Shown piece by piece: positions 1 to 11,463 of a stretch of 64,000 bases of DNA (position 1 is the first letter of the stretch; the number at the start of each line of letters is the position of its first letter). The stretch covers positions 2,170,001 through 2,234,000 of the forward strand of contig JAZARR010000250.1 in assembly GCA_037389465.1 (NCBI GenBank), in the 5' to 3' direction. The position numbers were made by a program, and so were the translations under genes. The notes under the pieces are model-generated. The model did no database searches and was not told where the DNA came from. It was given only the letters and a program-made list of their open reading frames with translations. The DNA is from Baylisascaris procyonis. Its lineage: Eukaryota; Nematoda; Chromadorea; Rhabditida; Ascarididae.

Positions 1-866
1 CGAGTTTGCGACGAACTCAGCAATTAACATAGGATGGGCAGTGGATCCAATAGTTGCAAGCTTCCGCTTCACTCATCGCAGTAGCGCCTACTACTGATGA
101 GCCGCCGACACTAGCGTGGCCTCTAATTTCCGCTGCTGTCATTCCTTGTGCTCGAACAGCATCACCTCCACCTCACCTCTCGAACTGCGCTGATCCTTTC
201 TTGCTGTCGAACGCCGCTTGCTGCACCGTTGTTAGACTCTTGGACTGTTGAGTCCAGGTCAGACACGTTCATGCACGACCACTGGCTGAAGAATTCGGGC
301 AACTTCATGCTACCACCGCTGACCCCCTTCGGAGAATTAATCGGTCATATTCGAAGGCAATAGCGATTGGGTTCGATAACATGCAAGCAGAGAAGCAGAG
401 GGAAACGTATCATTATGTCAAATTGAAATGAGTCAATGTATGGGCGCCTTCTATAGCACTTTGAAAAAAAACCTATGATTATTTAAAATGCTTGGTGAAA
501 ATTTTTTACTTTCGGCATTTTACAGTCGGTCAAGCCGAAAAACGGATGTAAAAACAGTAGCGTTATTCACGAGTGCCAAATTTTTTTGAAAACGTGAATG
601 CATTATTGCGTACGTTGCAATTTGTGAAAATTATTGAAAGCTTATATCGTATCAACTGTTCTGGCGCGCTTTCCTACTTTTTATGATAAGCAGGTACTTT
701 GTTTTCCCCTCCAAAGTTGTGCTAACGATTCAAAACTGAGAGGAAGGAAGCAAAAATTATATCAACGATTCAGCGTTAAATTCAATTGCAAGTTATCTAT
801 CAAAGTTAATTTTTTCTCTCGTTGAACTTTGATCCTTTAATTTATATAATATTCCAACACTTTCAG
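1..866. other. Left edge, no supported gene
   Basis: Bases 1 to about 365 are visibly richer in G and C than the AT-rich DNA after them. On the minus strand several short open stretches look protein-like but lie in different frames and are not linked by usable splice sites, so this may be a decayed coding piece or the end of a gene outside the window. Bases 366-866 are AT-rich and nondescript. The first exon of the CX-module gene that starts at 867 should lie here or further left, and it must end in splice phase 2. I could not find a signal-peptide exon meeting that condition. Confidence 0.3.
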
Positions 867-3213
867 CGGTTTTCGCAATAGTTTGAGTGAATCGAAATAT
901 GCTCGTTACCTGCCAAATAATGGTGGTGGATCGATGGTCTTACTATTGCATCCGAGTGTCGCATTCTATTATGGTGGACGTGAATATTATTGGAGCAGAT
1001 ATTTTTATGAGAATAGAGAACATAACAAAAGTGATACAACTTTTTGCGAGAGGGCAATCAACCAGACAAATGTTTGTACTTAGATTTTTATTGTTTGAAT
1101 TATTTGCATAGATTAAGTTTTTTCTTTTCCAAAAATTCGAAGCGAATAGAAAATTTGATTGCTATCAGTGAAAGTTTTATAAATTTTACAGGCAATTATC
1201 TCTAAATTTTGCATTCATTATTTTCAATTATCTAATTTTTTCAATTATAATTATCTAATTTTCTTCATCAGAAAATTTCACTTTGAAATGAATGAAGAAA
1301 TATTTGTATGTTGAGCGTTATGTCACTTTTTTTTGAAACTCATATTTATACTTAGAAATAGTGATAAATTTTAGTGCATTAAAATTGATATTTGCAGTAT
1401 TTAAATTATATTTTCCTCGATGATAATTACACTCAACCAGAGGCCTTAATATGGGAATGCGATTCAACCGAATATTGTTGTGATGCCGAATGCTGCCAAA
1501 AACCAAAATATGTGTAAGATATTTGCTATTCTTCCCTTAGACTAGTTATGTATTCGAAGTGCTTAATATTTATGTTACTCTTTCTTGCAGATCCATAATT
1601 AAATGCCTATGAATAGTAGCAAAATTAATGCCAATATTCAAATTTTATAAGTTAACGTAGCTTGAGTACACCTTTGGCAAGTGATTTCGACAATGACATT
1701 TTACAGTGAAATTATTTTATCCATTTCATTGAAGTATTTGATGGAAAACGCATTTTAGAAAATAATAAATAATAATAAGGTACGGTTAAAGTTATAGTTG
1801 GAGGAAACGACTAGCTAAATAAGGACAAGATTTGACGGCAAAGAAATGGTCATTAGATGAATCTTATGTATTTGTCGTCTTCTTCGAAACCCTAAAAAAT
1901 ATGTAATCTATCACTGATATTTATGCAAGTCTCCGATTTGTATAGCCTCTGTTATTTTCTTTACTACGGCTCAATCCATAAAATGGGTTCCCTGCTATAT
2001 ATCGGACGTTTCCCTCATCCGTTCTGCTTTTTTATTCATTTTTCGACAGAGAAACCTAAGAGCGGCTATTGCAACGTTTATAATGAGCTAGATGGGATCA
2101 TAAAATTGCCCCCCCCCCGCCCCTTCTTTTACTCGAACGCTCTATCTTTTCCGCCTTTAGAGTCAAGTAATTCGAAAGATGGATATCGTGAACTCTAACG
2201 AACCCTAAGGATTGTTTTTCAGCAAAAAATTTTAGAATTATGTTGGGAAGAAATGAAGGAAGAAAAACTGTAAGAATTCGAATATCGAAAGGTGATACTC
2301 AACAATGCCATGAATCACAATTATCTATTCATATGTGCTTTAGCTGTGAATAAACTTGTTTTATTGAAGTTTTTGAGACGTCATTAATAAATTTAGATGG
2401 TTATGGATTATTGCACTAATATCTTCATGTATCGCTGGTGTTCTTTTATGGAAACGACGTAAAAGAAAACTCCAACAGCGCTTTATTAAGGCGGAAAATG
2501 AATGTAAGATTTCTTCTATTGCAGTTTCAACAGTTGTTAGTATAAACGCATTAATTTCCTGCAATGCGAATGAATTCTTAGACAAGCAATTTGAACATTA
2601 CATAAGCATTAGAGATTTCGAAGCTTTGAGGAAAACAAAGAGAAATTTAATAGTTGAATTAAATGATTGCTGTGGGGTTTTTTCTCGACAGGAAACAAGA
2701 AAATCTTCTCGAAAAATCCGCTAAAACTTTAAAAGTTTTATTCTAAAATCATTAAAAGGCTTAAAGAGGGTAGTGAACTATTCGTAGAGGAACCATAAAA
2801 CTTGTCTGAGTGAGAACTCGTTGGATCATAAACCTTTGCATTAATTATATTTCAATTATCGAAATGTTCAGTTAGAATTGATTCTCGTTGTGTTTGATTC
2901 TTAAGGCATCTTCAATATAGTTGGATCCGACGCTAAATGTTGCTTTGTAACGATTCACTAAACAGCAGCTGGTATCTAAATAATTCAAAACATTTGATTT
3001 TCAGATCGAAATTCGCAATTATATTTGATACGGCGGATGAGCTCAACGAATTTTAGTAATGTGATTGGTGGTCCGTCGAGCAGCGAAAAGCTGACCGCAG
3101 TATCGCAGACATTCAACGAAGAAAAGGAACCGCAATCCTTAGGACTACCACCCACAAATGAGGAACTCAGAAAGATGCTCTTCACTCGTGGCAAACATTT
3201 ATATCATCTCTAA
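867..3213 (+). CDS. CX-module single-pass membrane protein (5' incomplete)
   Basis: Four phase-consistent exons: 867-1071, 1398-1510, 2397-2503 and 3005-3213 (TAA stop), giving 210 aa after the missing start. The first exon opens with FRNSLSESKYARYLPNNGG and later GGREYYW. The second has the hallmark W-E-C-x4-Y-C-C-x3-C-C near residues 87-101. That pattern is the CX module, a Cys-rich extracellular domain found in nematode membrane proteins of unknown function. The third exon encodes a hydrophobic helix (WLWIIALISSCIAGVLLW, residues about 107-124) followed by a strongly basic stop-transfer stretch (KRRKRK). The rest is a Ser/Glu-rich cytoplasmic tail. A signal peptide would be expected on the missing exon. 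Donor and acceptor phases (2, 0, 2, 1) all agree, which supports a live gene. The extracellular ligand and role are unknown. Confidence 0.8.
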
Positions 3214-5978
3214 GACTAAACGGTTTGTGTGTGTTGTTATTATTTGAACGGGTTGCCAAAATATCGTTAACGCTTTGGGACGATAAGCAATTTTCCTTTA
3301 CCTGTATGTTCCCATACTAAGGGAACAAGTTTTTAAATCCATGTCTAGGAAAAAACATTAACTACACCAGAAATGCGGTAAAGGAAGCTTGCACATGCAC
3401 ATCATCATGTACTTTCACAAATTTGCACTTGCGTGGCGCATTATAACATTGTCGTGTCGCGTTGTGTATGTGTATATATTTGTGTCTGTTTGTTTTCAAC
3501 TCGGCACCCATTGATGTTCGATTTGGGGAATGTGATGGATGTGTTGTGCATCACAAGATGACCTGTTTTATTATTAATCACGTTGGTTCATCAACTTCGA
3601 AAAAGGATTTAGAGGCATTAAAGGTGTCAAGCAATTTGGATGCTTTGTGGATTGGCCAGTCCAGGATATGGTAACCTAAATTGTGAATGTCTGACTCCCC
3701 CTATCTTATTATGCTTGGCAGCTTATGAAAATGGTTGACCACGTGAGAGGATTGTAAAAGCAAATTTCATGCTCGCTTCTTTAACACACTTGCCCACTTG
3801 TTATGACATAAAGTTATGAAGCTTTTAAGGGGTTGTGGGCTGTAGATGGCATTGAATTTAGCTAAAGTTTGAGTCGAAATAAATAGAACTTTGTGTTACC
3901 TCCAAAAATTTGCTGTAATCAACAAATGGAATATATAACATGTGTGAAGTGATAAATGAAGCCTATTTTTTATGCCAGTATTATAGATGAGACCTACTGC
4001 TGAGTAGTATCACCCATATTAGCCAACATTGAGTTTTAAATGTCCCCACCGTCCGTCTTACGCTATTTCTATGAAACGGAATGCTCTATCTCTGTCGGAT
4101 ATGAAGGAGAGGAATCAATCTTCTTGTAATTGCTACGGCTAGTTGCATAGCAGTATCCCCCATTCTGGTGTATTTATTTCAAATATTTCTTTAAGGATTG
4201 AGATATTTCATTATTTGTTCAGCGTAACTAAAATTCTATTGATGAACTGAAACATTAGAGGATATGATATGAATTCATCGATGCATATTCTTGTAGAACA
4301 GTTTATTTTTTGAGGAAAATAATTCAGAAACCACCTATTGGTTTTTTATTTGTGCTGCAATCGGTTTCTTTACTTATCTCATGAACTAACTTCTAAATAT
4401 TTCTTAGTGTTATGAACCATTGTTTCCCTCTTACCGCCCTTTAATTATCCGTTCTTTTCTTGTCGCAGATCAATGCACTATCAGTGCCTTTCCACATTTT
4501 GCATTTAATTTTACATCAAGCAATTACTTACTTGTTGCCTTTGCACTAGTCCTATATTATAGTATCAAATAGGTGATACAATATGTATTAGATTGGCGAT
4601 TGTAACTTTTAGATGACATCCGTTTCCCAGTGGCTCGCTTTTTTTACATAAAGGAAGATTGTTGTCTTTGAGAAGGAATTTTAAGCGGAATTATACTATT
4701 GAAAAGCGTATTTTAGTACATCCTTTGGCATTATCCCACTATATTGTTCATTTAGTTGCATTGCTTGTTCTATCAACATATTTGTAAAAATCACTAAGTA
4801 AATGCTTTAAATAAAGGTTATTGCTAGTAATGCTGTGCATCTTTAAGGTTACCATCGCAGCAGCAGTTTCTTTCCGGACCACTCAATGGTTAGCTTCATT
4901 TGTTTTTCGCTTTTTTTAATGGTTCGCTTATCTCAGCATAAATCATATGAAACTACTATCAATTTGAATACTTAACTCTAGGCTGCATATATTGCTATTC
5001 AGCCATTATAGTTATTGATTTATTCTAATGGTTAACTTTTCGTGGTAAACGATAATATTACAATAAAAGAGAGCGAGATTGTTATAGAAACGAGGAGATG
5101 CAATTGTGTAATTCAGGTGAATTTACGCCCATTACGAGATCGTTCAGTGTTGCTGTGCTTTATGTCTTTATAAATATACCCTCAGTTCAGAAGTTTAAAA
5201 GGCGTTCAATTTGATTCAACAAGGTGCTCGATGAAGCATTTATAAGTTTTTCCTTAGAAATATTTTGCGTCGATTTTGCATTGATCGCTTATTGATGTGA
5301 AAATTCGATTCATTATAAGACATAACAAAAATTCGATGATTATGAAGGATGACACAATTTTTTGCGTCATCCTTCGAGAGAACGCCTACGTTAACAATGT
5401 AAACGATACGATTGCAACAATATTGCCTTTTTCAATTGGCTCAAATCGAAGAAATTTTATCTCTTCATTTTATATATCGTAGCTGATCGATCACTCGCAT
5501 TACTAAGTGCGGAATTTATTTTCGACATATTTTGTTTCAGTAAAATGTTCGTTGTAAAATATGATAGGTATAAGTTAAGAGTTGGCGTATACTCGGCATA
5601 CGTTAAGGCCTCATTTTCTCTGCTTGAGCTGATTTGTGCTGAATATTTAATTGTTAGAAACAGTGTATTCTGACTTTTCCTGTAGCAAGATCGATCTTTG
5701 CTTGGATGATTCAGTAATTTTTGCACCATTTAAATCTAGGCGAATATTGTAGAAATTCTGCAAATGTAGTAAAAGACGAACGATGAAATAGTTGTGGATG
5801 ATTTGGAAATGAAAGGAAACGAATAGAAAGCTTTTAGCAAATTCAAAAACCGCAATCCGAGAATAGTTCCACTCGATGAATGTTCGAAGTGTGATGGCAA
5901 TAAAAGGTAGGGGAATAGACATAATGCATGCTGAAGTTGCGTTTCAGAGGTCAAATAAACGAAGGCACCGCATCTAAT
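3214..5978. other. Intergenic, no gene recognised
   Basis: About 2.8 kb of AT-rich DNA between the CX-module gene and the protease. Open stretches here are short, lack family signatures and have no matching splice partners. A possible poly(A) signal AATAAA lies at 3878-3883 but is about 665 bp from the upstream stop. A perfect 10-bp hairpin at 5344-5375 is listed separately. No promoter element is clear upstream of the protease start at 5979. Confidence 0.4.
5344..5375. repeat. Short perfect inverted repeat (hairpin)
   Basis: GAAGGATGAC at 5344-5353 and its exact reverse complement at 5366-5375 enclose a 12-base T-rich loop. It lies about 600 bp upstream of the protease start. No role can be assigned. 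Confidence 0.5.
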
Positions 5979-8900
5979 ATGGTGTTCTGTCGGATATTAT
6001 TATCGTTGTTTGTCATCACACACATATTTTGTGATGCAACTCCAAAATTACGAATGGGACCAAGTGGGAGTATCGCTCGTATTGTCAATCCACAGGACTA
6101 TCCATATGTCGTCGAAATTGCTGCTATGTCAAAAGGTATCCGAGAATTAAACGTTTATTTTGTTGTATATATTAATGCCATATTATATCACTATAGAGTT
6201 TTGCACTGGGAGTGTATATTAGTCTTATTTATTCCAATTTCGATAAGAAAAGGATTGCTTGGTGTAGTGGAAGAGATATTCTCTCAGTACTCTTGCTATT
6301 TTAATTCATATGAATTCTTTATTCCTTAACAAGAATTGACATCAGTAATGACGAGAATTCAGAGGACGAAACTAAATTACAACTATGCATATATTAAATA
6401 CGAATTTAATTTGCATATTAGTATTCACTGCTCGAAATTTGATAGTGTAAAAGGCATGTTGGAATTGCTATTCGTTTAATGGAAACGGTGAGTGAATTTA
6501 AGCTCATAAAAGTTGTGACAAAACATAAACGGATACAGATAACGTACATATTTCTTCTGTTTACCAACATCTCTTCGTTCAAAAATATTTTCATTTTTGA
6601 GAATTGTGGGGCTTTTAAACGGGCAAAAAACTGCAAAGTTTGTTCGAAAATCCATTTGTCCAATTTTTTCTACTTGCAACAGTGTCGAGATAGAATTATC
6701 TCTGAAGAATTTGTGATTTTCAAAAGAAAAATTGTTAAATTTCAAAGGTTTTTCAAGGGACGATAGTAGTGAAATGGATTTTAGCACTGCGATTCACTTC
6801 TTTATTTACTAGTGATGTGTGTTATTCTATTCCACTCCAGAGTAATGCAAATTTAGAAACGATTCAACAAATGTTATTGACTGGAGTATTATTGTCGAGA
6901 TCTGTGGTACTCACCGCTGGACATGGGTTCTTGTAAGTTTTAAACGATGAGCTTTCCTCAGTGTAGATACATGCATTTGCTTTTTAAAGCTGAGCGTTTA
7001 TGTTGCAACATTCATAAAAAATATTTGAGCTTTTTCATGAGGCACATCTTCATTTATTCTTCTCAGTTGACTTGCGGATGGTTCGGATTGTTTTTGGGTA
7101 AAGTTCTAGTGACTTTCGTTTCCTTGAATATTATAGTTTTATGAAAATGACGCAATAGACAAATTTGATAGTTTTTGAAAGAGATCTTGGGAAAATTTAT
7201 GAATCATATAAAATAATTCGTCATTGAACATCTAATATTTGCATTTTCGTTATTCGTTTGAACAAATCCAATTAATTAGAATGATACCATTTGTATTTCA
7301 GTGATAATAACGGTAAAACAATCAGAGAATTAGCCCGAGTAACATTTCAAAGTACAATTAACGATAGCCATTTTGAGTTCACTATCAATTCCACTGGTCT
7401 CTTTTATGGCAAACTCGTTCCTCCACCACATAATGTTTGTTTTTTTTATTTCTTTTGCGTTCGATTTTCATAATATTTCGAATGAACATTCTACTGAATT
7501 AATAAATATTCCCCTATTGATAACCATTTATTCTTTTTGAGAAAAATTTGAAAAATTGGCACTTGTCTTGTGATCATAACGAATTGCTGTCACAATATAA
7601 ATAATGAAGCATTGCGCAGTTATAGCGTAGTATTTTAATTCTATCTGGCATTATATACATTGATTACCTACAACGTTAATGAAAAACGATGAATAAAAAA
7701 TATTAGTACTTTCTAGTTCCTCTTTCACTTTAATTACTACTGAAGTTACTATAGTAATACTAGATAAATTTATCAGTTCAGCCCATAATGATAAAATTTA
7801 TAAGTTGATAAATGCAATGGACTTCCAAAAAGGAATGAAAAAGAACAATTCTTTGAGATTCGTATCTTTATGCCTTAAGTACCAATTTCATGAATGCTTT
7901 TCTTTGTGTTTCACTCAAACTCTACTACTTCTTCTGTATGAGAAGTATTAAATGTATGTATTTTAAAGAAGCCGTTCTTCGGGGAACTCATTGATTTCGC
8001 TCTTTTCTCGCTTAGCCGACCACTGCCAATTTGTGAAGCAAACGACAAATTGACGATTGCTGGTGTTCCTATTAAATTTTCGATTCTAAAGTTACCCGTG
8101 GCTGACGTCAAAAGCGAAAAATGGGAAACGCGTGAAATAGATCATCATCAACTCAAAGATTGTGTCTTCCTTGGTTATGGTGAATCGGATCAAGGTATAT
8201 CATTTTACCATTGTTAGTGATTGCTAATAGTCATTCAATAAATTTTTAATTCAAAATTTAAGCGTATTTTAAATGGTCGGCTTTTGTACCATCGAAACTT
8301 TGTACCCTTTAGCCAAAGCTGACTGCAGTGGTCTAAATCTCAAAACTGATCTCTTAAGTGGGTGGCAGTTTTGCTATGCCGCTCCAGAATTAAGTGCCTT
8401 GTTGTTGAAGTGTTTGTGTCTTGTCATGGGTGCACTGACAAGAAAGAACTTTTATCTCATGGAGATTTGCCCACGAGTAAGGGCTTCTGGTTTCGATGCA
8501 AAGACTCGAATCAACTTAGCTAATGTAGACAGCGTTATCCCAATCGGTTTCATTGTTGTGATCTCATCAATTTGTGGTTCTTTTTGTTTCTTAGATCATT
8601 AAGCATAAGTGAATGAAAAAAGTGTTTTTATGATCTTCTTTAATAGCAAGCAAACGTAATATTGTTTCTCGTCTCCGTATTATCCATCATGCATGAATTC
8701 TTTTCCTTCATTTATATTCATATAATTGTTTTGCAGGACCTAGTGATGGACAGTTGCGTAAGCAAGATCATATTCAAGTGCATAGCATTAACAACCGTAT
8801 TTTTATACCTCTAAATCTTACAGCGATGCTCGGTCGTGCTTGTCAGGCTGGTAATTAAAGATAATGTATTACTAATTTCGACGCTGAAAAACTTTCCCTT

Positions 8901-11463
8901 GAAAATAATATATTTTGGTCATCCAAAGATCATCCTACTCCATTTATCTTTTCAACAGTTGGGGGGGGGGGGAGGGAAATTCGAAATTAAGAAAAGGTTA
9001 AAGAAACTCTCTAAAGAAAGTCATTTCACTCTTATTTCCAAATGCGTTTAATTGCTTTAAAATTTTCTATAAGTACACATTAGATACTTGGAATACTTTG
9101 AACAGCCGTGACGCCATCGATTTCATCGTTCTCTTCATCGATGCGGCTGGTAACTCCTTCATCTGAGCCTTCCGCATCCAAATAACTCCATATAGTTGCC
9201 GCAGCGGGTCTTCCCACATTGTTGGCGGTCTACTGCGTGGTCGCTTTACGTCTTTTGGGTACCGCTCAAAGATTCGCTTAGTCCATCTATTGTCGTTTAA
9301 CCTGCCCACGTGATCATCCCACCTTAGTTTTATTTTATGCTTGAGAAGGTAGTTAGTAAAAAAATAAAAAAACAAATTAAGTTTGGTTAGACTCCTTGAA
9401 ACTGCATAAGAAGCCTTTTGAGAATGGCTTTTATTCCTCATGTTTAGTTTCTCTTACATCGTAATTCAGCACAATTGTCTTTCCAATTCCCGGGGCGCCG
9501 ATCCCCACTTTCATTCCATGCCCTACATTTCAACACACATAAATACAACCCCAGAGCTAGGTATTTATTTAAATGGTGCGGTAGAGAACGATGGTACCAT
9601 GGCTGCGAACCACGAACGGAGCTGAGCTCCTGCCTCTCACATTGCGTACGCACCACTACCGTACTTTGCACTCTGCAAGCGAGTACTAACTCCCATCAGG
9701 GAAATTCGAAAACTTATAAAGAAGCATGCAATTTCTTCTCATCATTCAATTTGAAACCTTAAATTATATTCCCTTGCAATATTTCACACGTCACTTAAAG
9801 AGTGCAGAGAACGATGATCTATCCAGCAAGTGCACTCCCCTTCCTTCATTGAGCTGAAATTTTGTATGGGGATATTATTTGACCTTCTAAGTTGAATGAT
9901 TGAGAAAAATTTGCATGTTTCTATTACAAGTTCCCAAGTTCGGGTGATGGGCTCTGATGTTCACCTGCAGAGTGCAGAATACGGTAGCGGTGCGTACGCA
10001 ATGTGGGGCAGAAGTTGAACTCCGTTCGCGGTTCGCAGAAAAGGGGCCATCGTTCTTTGCAGTTGTGCCTATTGCCATTAGTGCGCAGAGCCAAAATTGA
10101 GGAGCATCTCTGTATTCCTCGCCAAAGTTTTTCGCTGGATCGACCCTATTACCACGTATGTTTTAGCCTCCTTTAGGTATCTAGAACAATTTGCGAATTG
10201 ACTTTATTTTTAACCTAATTTTTCACTGGCCTTTACCGATATACTGATATACTAATGTTTCTCTTTTTTCTTCATCTTTGAAATCTTCAAGTTTAATAAG
10301 TTTGAAATTTATTTAGGGTGATTCTGGAGCTCCGCTTATATGTCGCGATGAGGACGGTGAAGAACGTTTATATGGAATCTTATCCAATTCTGAGACTTCA
10401 ATACCCGGTCAGAGAAAAAGTTGCTTCAGCGATGTAAGTTCCTTTAAATTTGCGGCACACAGATGTGCAAAATTTTGATGATCTCAATTAAGTTAATTGT
10501 TTTCTAAGTTAAACATTTGCATAAAATCGGAGAGAATATTGCATCGAGGTTGCATCGCTCCAAAGCTGTGCCAATGATGGATTTCAGGTAGCAAGCAATT
10601 TTTGTGTTGTTTGTATAGTTTCCGAAAATACATGGTGGATCATAAGAGAGGACAGAGAGAGTAGGATGACGCAGCATCAGAAACTAACAGTGAATATATT
10701 TGTGTCGCGTTTGCATGTCTATTCACTAAAAGTACTCTTTCACTTTGCACTCTTTCACTAAAAGGAAACTTATTTAGTATAACCTATAATCCACGATTAG
10801 AAGTGCTTTTAGCTATCAACTGTTTATATTATATGAAATGCAATTGCATAGTTGAGTCACGTATCACACCACAAAATTCATAAACTCATCCATTTGTTGA
10901 ACTATTTTTGTGAGAATGCCTAGTAATGACCTATAAAGATTGTTCATGACACTTAAGAAACCCTCATCCTGAATGAGAGGATAGCGAGAGAAGAATAGCG
11001 CAACATCAGGAATTAACAGTAAAGAATTTAGTAGTTTATAGTTTCCTTTTGGTTGGCACATCAATCTGGCACTAATAATAGCTACTTCGCTAACACTCTG
11101 ACTATAGACAGCACTTTACGAACGCACAACCAATATGAACTCACTTTCAAATATATACTGCGCCTTCAGAATGCAATGTTCGTTTATTGTTTCCGTGAAC
11201 TTCAGAAAACGACATTCATGTTCGATATTCTAACCGATATTCGTTATATTTTACCGTTAATACGATCAAGTTTACTCGAAATGGGCAAATTGGACGAACT
11301 TATAGAGGATTATGAAAAATGTGACAATCAATCCGATCAGCAAATTCCAACGCTTGAGAGTGTATTCGGCTCTAATGGTGTTAAATTCGACGCAGAGTGT
11401 TGCGATTGGATGAAGAACTGGCAATTGGATGAAGGAGAAAGCACAAATCTATGGGAAATCTGA
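5979..11463 (+). CDS. Secreted S1-family (chymotrypsin-fold) serine protease, divergent
   Basis: Seven exons: 5979-6135, 6857-6932, 7302-7434, 7969-8194, 8737-8846, 10317-10433 and 11206-11463, giving 358 aa. Residues 1 to about 19 are a signal peptide (MVFCRILLSLFVITHIF). RIV at 34-36 resembles the activation N-terminus of S1 proteases (IVGG). The triad is visible: His75 in LTAGHGF, Asp131 in LIDFALF and Ser237 in CQGDSGAPL. Divergent points are Gly in place of the Cys that normally follows the catalytic His, Arg where trypsin has Asp189 (six residues before Ser237), and an acidic C-terminal extension of roughly 70 aa after the last strand motif (CFSDKTTFMFDILTDIRYI). Substrate specificity is therefore not trypsin-like. 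It could belong to the nematode trypsin-like DUF316 group. Exon 5 to 6 only joins in frame if the donor is GC (CAG followed by GCTGGT). The exon 4 start (7969) could be 3 bases later. Confidence 0.82.
9100..9345 (-). mobile_element. Non-LTR retrotransposon remnant (RTE-like reverse transcriptase 3' end)
   Basis: The minus strand encodes LRWDDHVGRLNDNRWTKRI, then KRPRSRPPTMWEDPLRQ. This is the C-terminal signature of endonuclease/reverse-transcriptase proteins of RTE-type and related LINEs (W-x-G/D-H-V-x-R, then K-R-P-x-x-R-P-P-T-x-W). Only this short end is present; no catalytic core or endonuclease is visible, as expected of a 5'-truncated or decayed copy. It lies in the protease intron, opposite to the host gene. 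Confidence 0.7.
9575..10062. repeat. Imperfect palindrome of about 480 bp (inverted repeat)
   Basis: The left arm, about 9575-9795, matches the reverse complement of the right arm, about 9845-10062, along most of its length. The best core is ATTGCGTACGCACC at 9640-9653 against its inverse near 9988-10001. It is flanked on both arms by GAACGATGG, by GCGAACCxCGAACGGAG, by CACTCTGCA and by AACATGCAAATTT-like segments. Similarity by eye is about 70-80 percent in the outer half and weaker near the centre. No terminal transposase signals or coding capacity are seen. It resembles a foldback element or two inverted copies of one repeat. Confidence 0.7.

Larger units (their letters stand above)
8847..10316 (+). 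other. Protease intron 5, probable GC-AG intron carrying repeats
   Basis: The exon before it ends CAG and the exon after it starts GGTGATTCT. Joining them restores the canonical S1 motif CQGDSG. The in-frame codon just before GGT is TAG, so the 3' exon cannot start earlier. The nearest GT donor (at 8851) leaves one extra base and gives an immediate stop. The remaining solution is a GC donor at 8847. The intron is 1470 bp and contains a G12 run (8961-8972), a retrotransposon remnant and a large palindrome. Confidence 0.6.

Noticed and set aside
6136..6856. Extra protease exon near 6450-6485 ending at a strong donor (AACG/gtgagt)
   Set aside because: All frames compatible with the neighbouring exons contain stops, and exon 1 to the acceptor at 6856 is already in phase.
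9887..10078. Open frame over the right palindrome arm
   Set aside because: No family signature; the same sequence in inverted form on the left arm is equally open, which points to a repeat.
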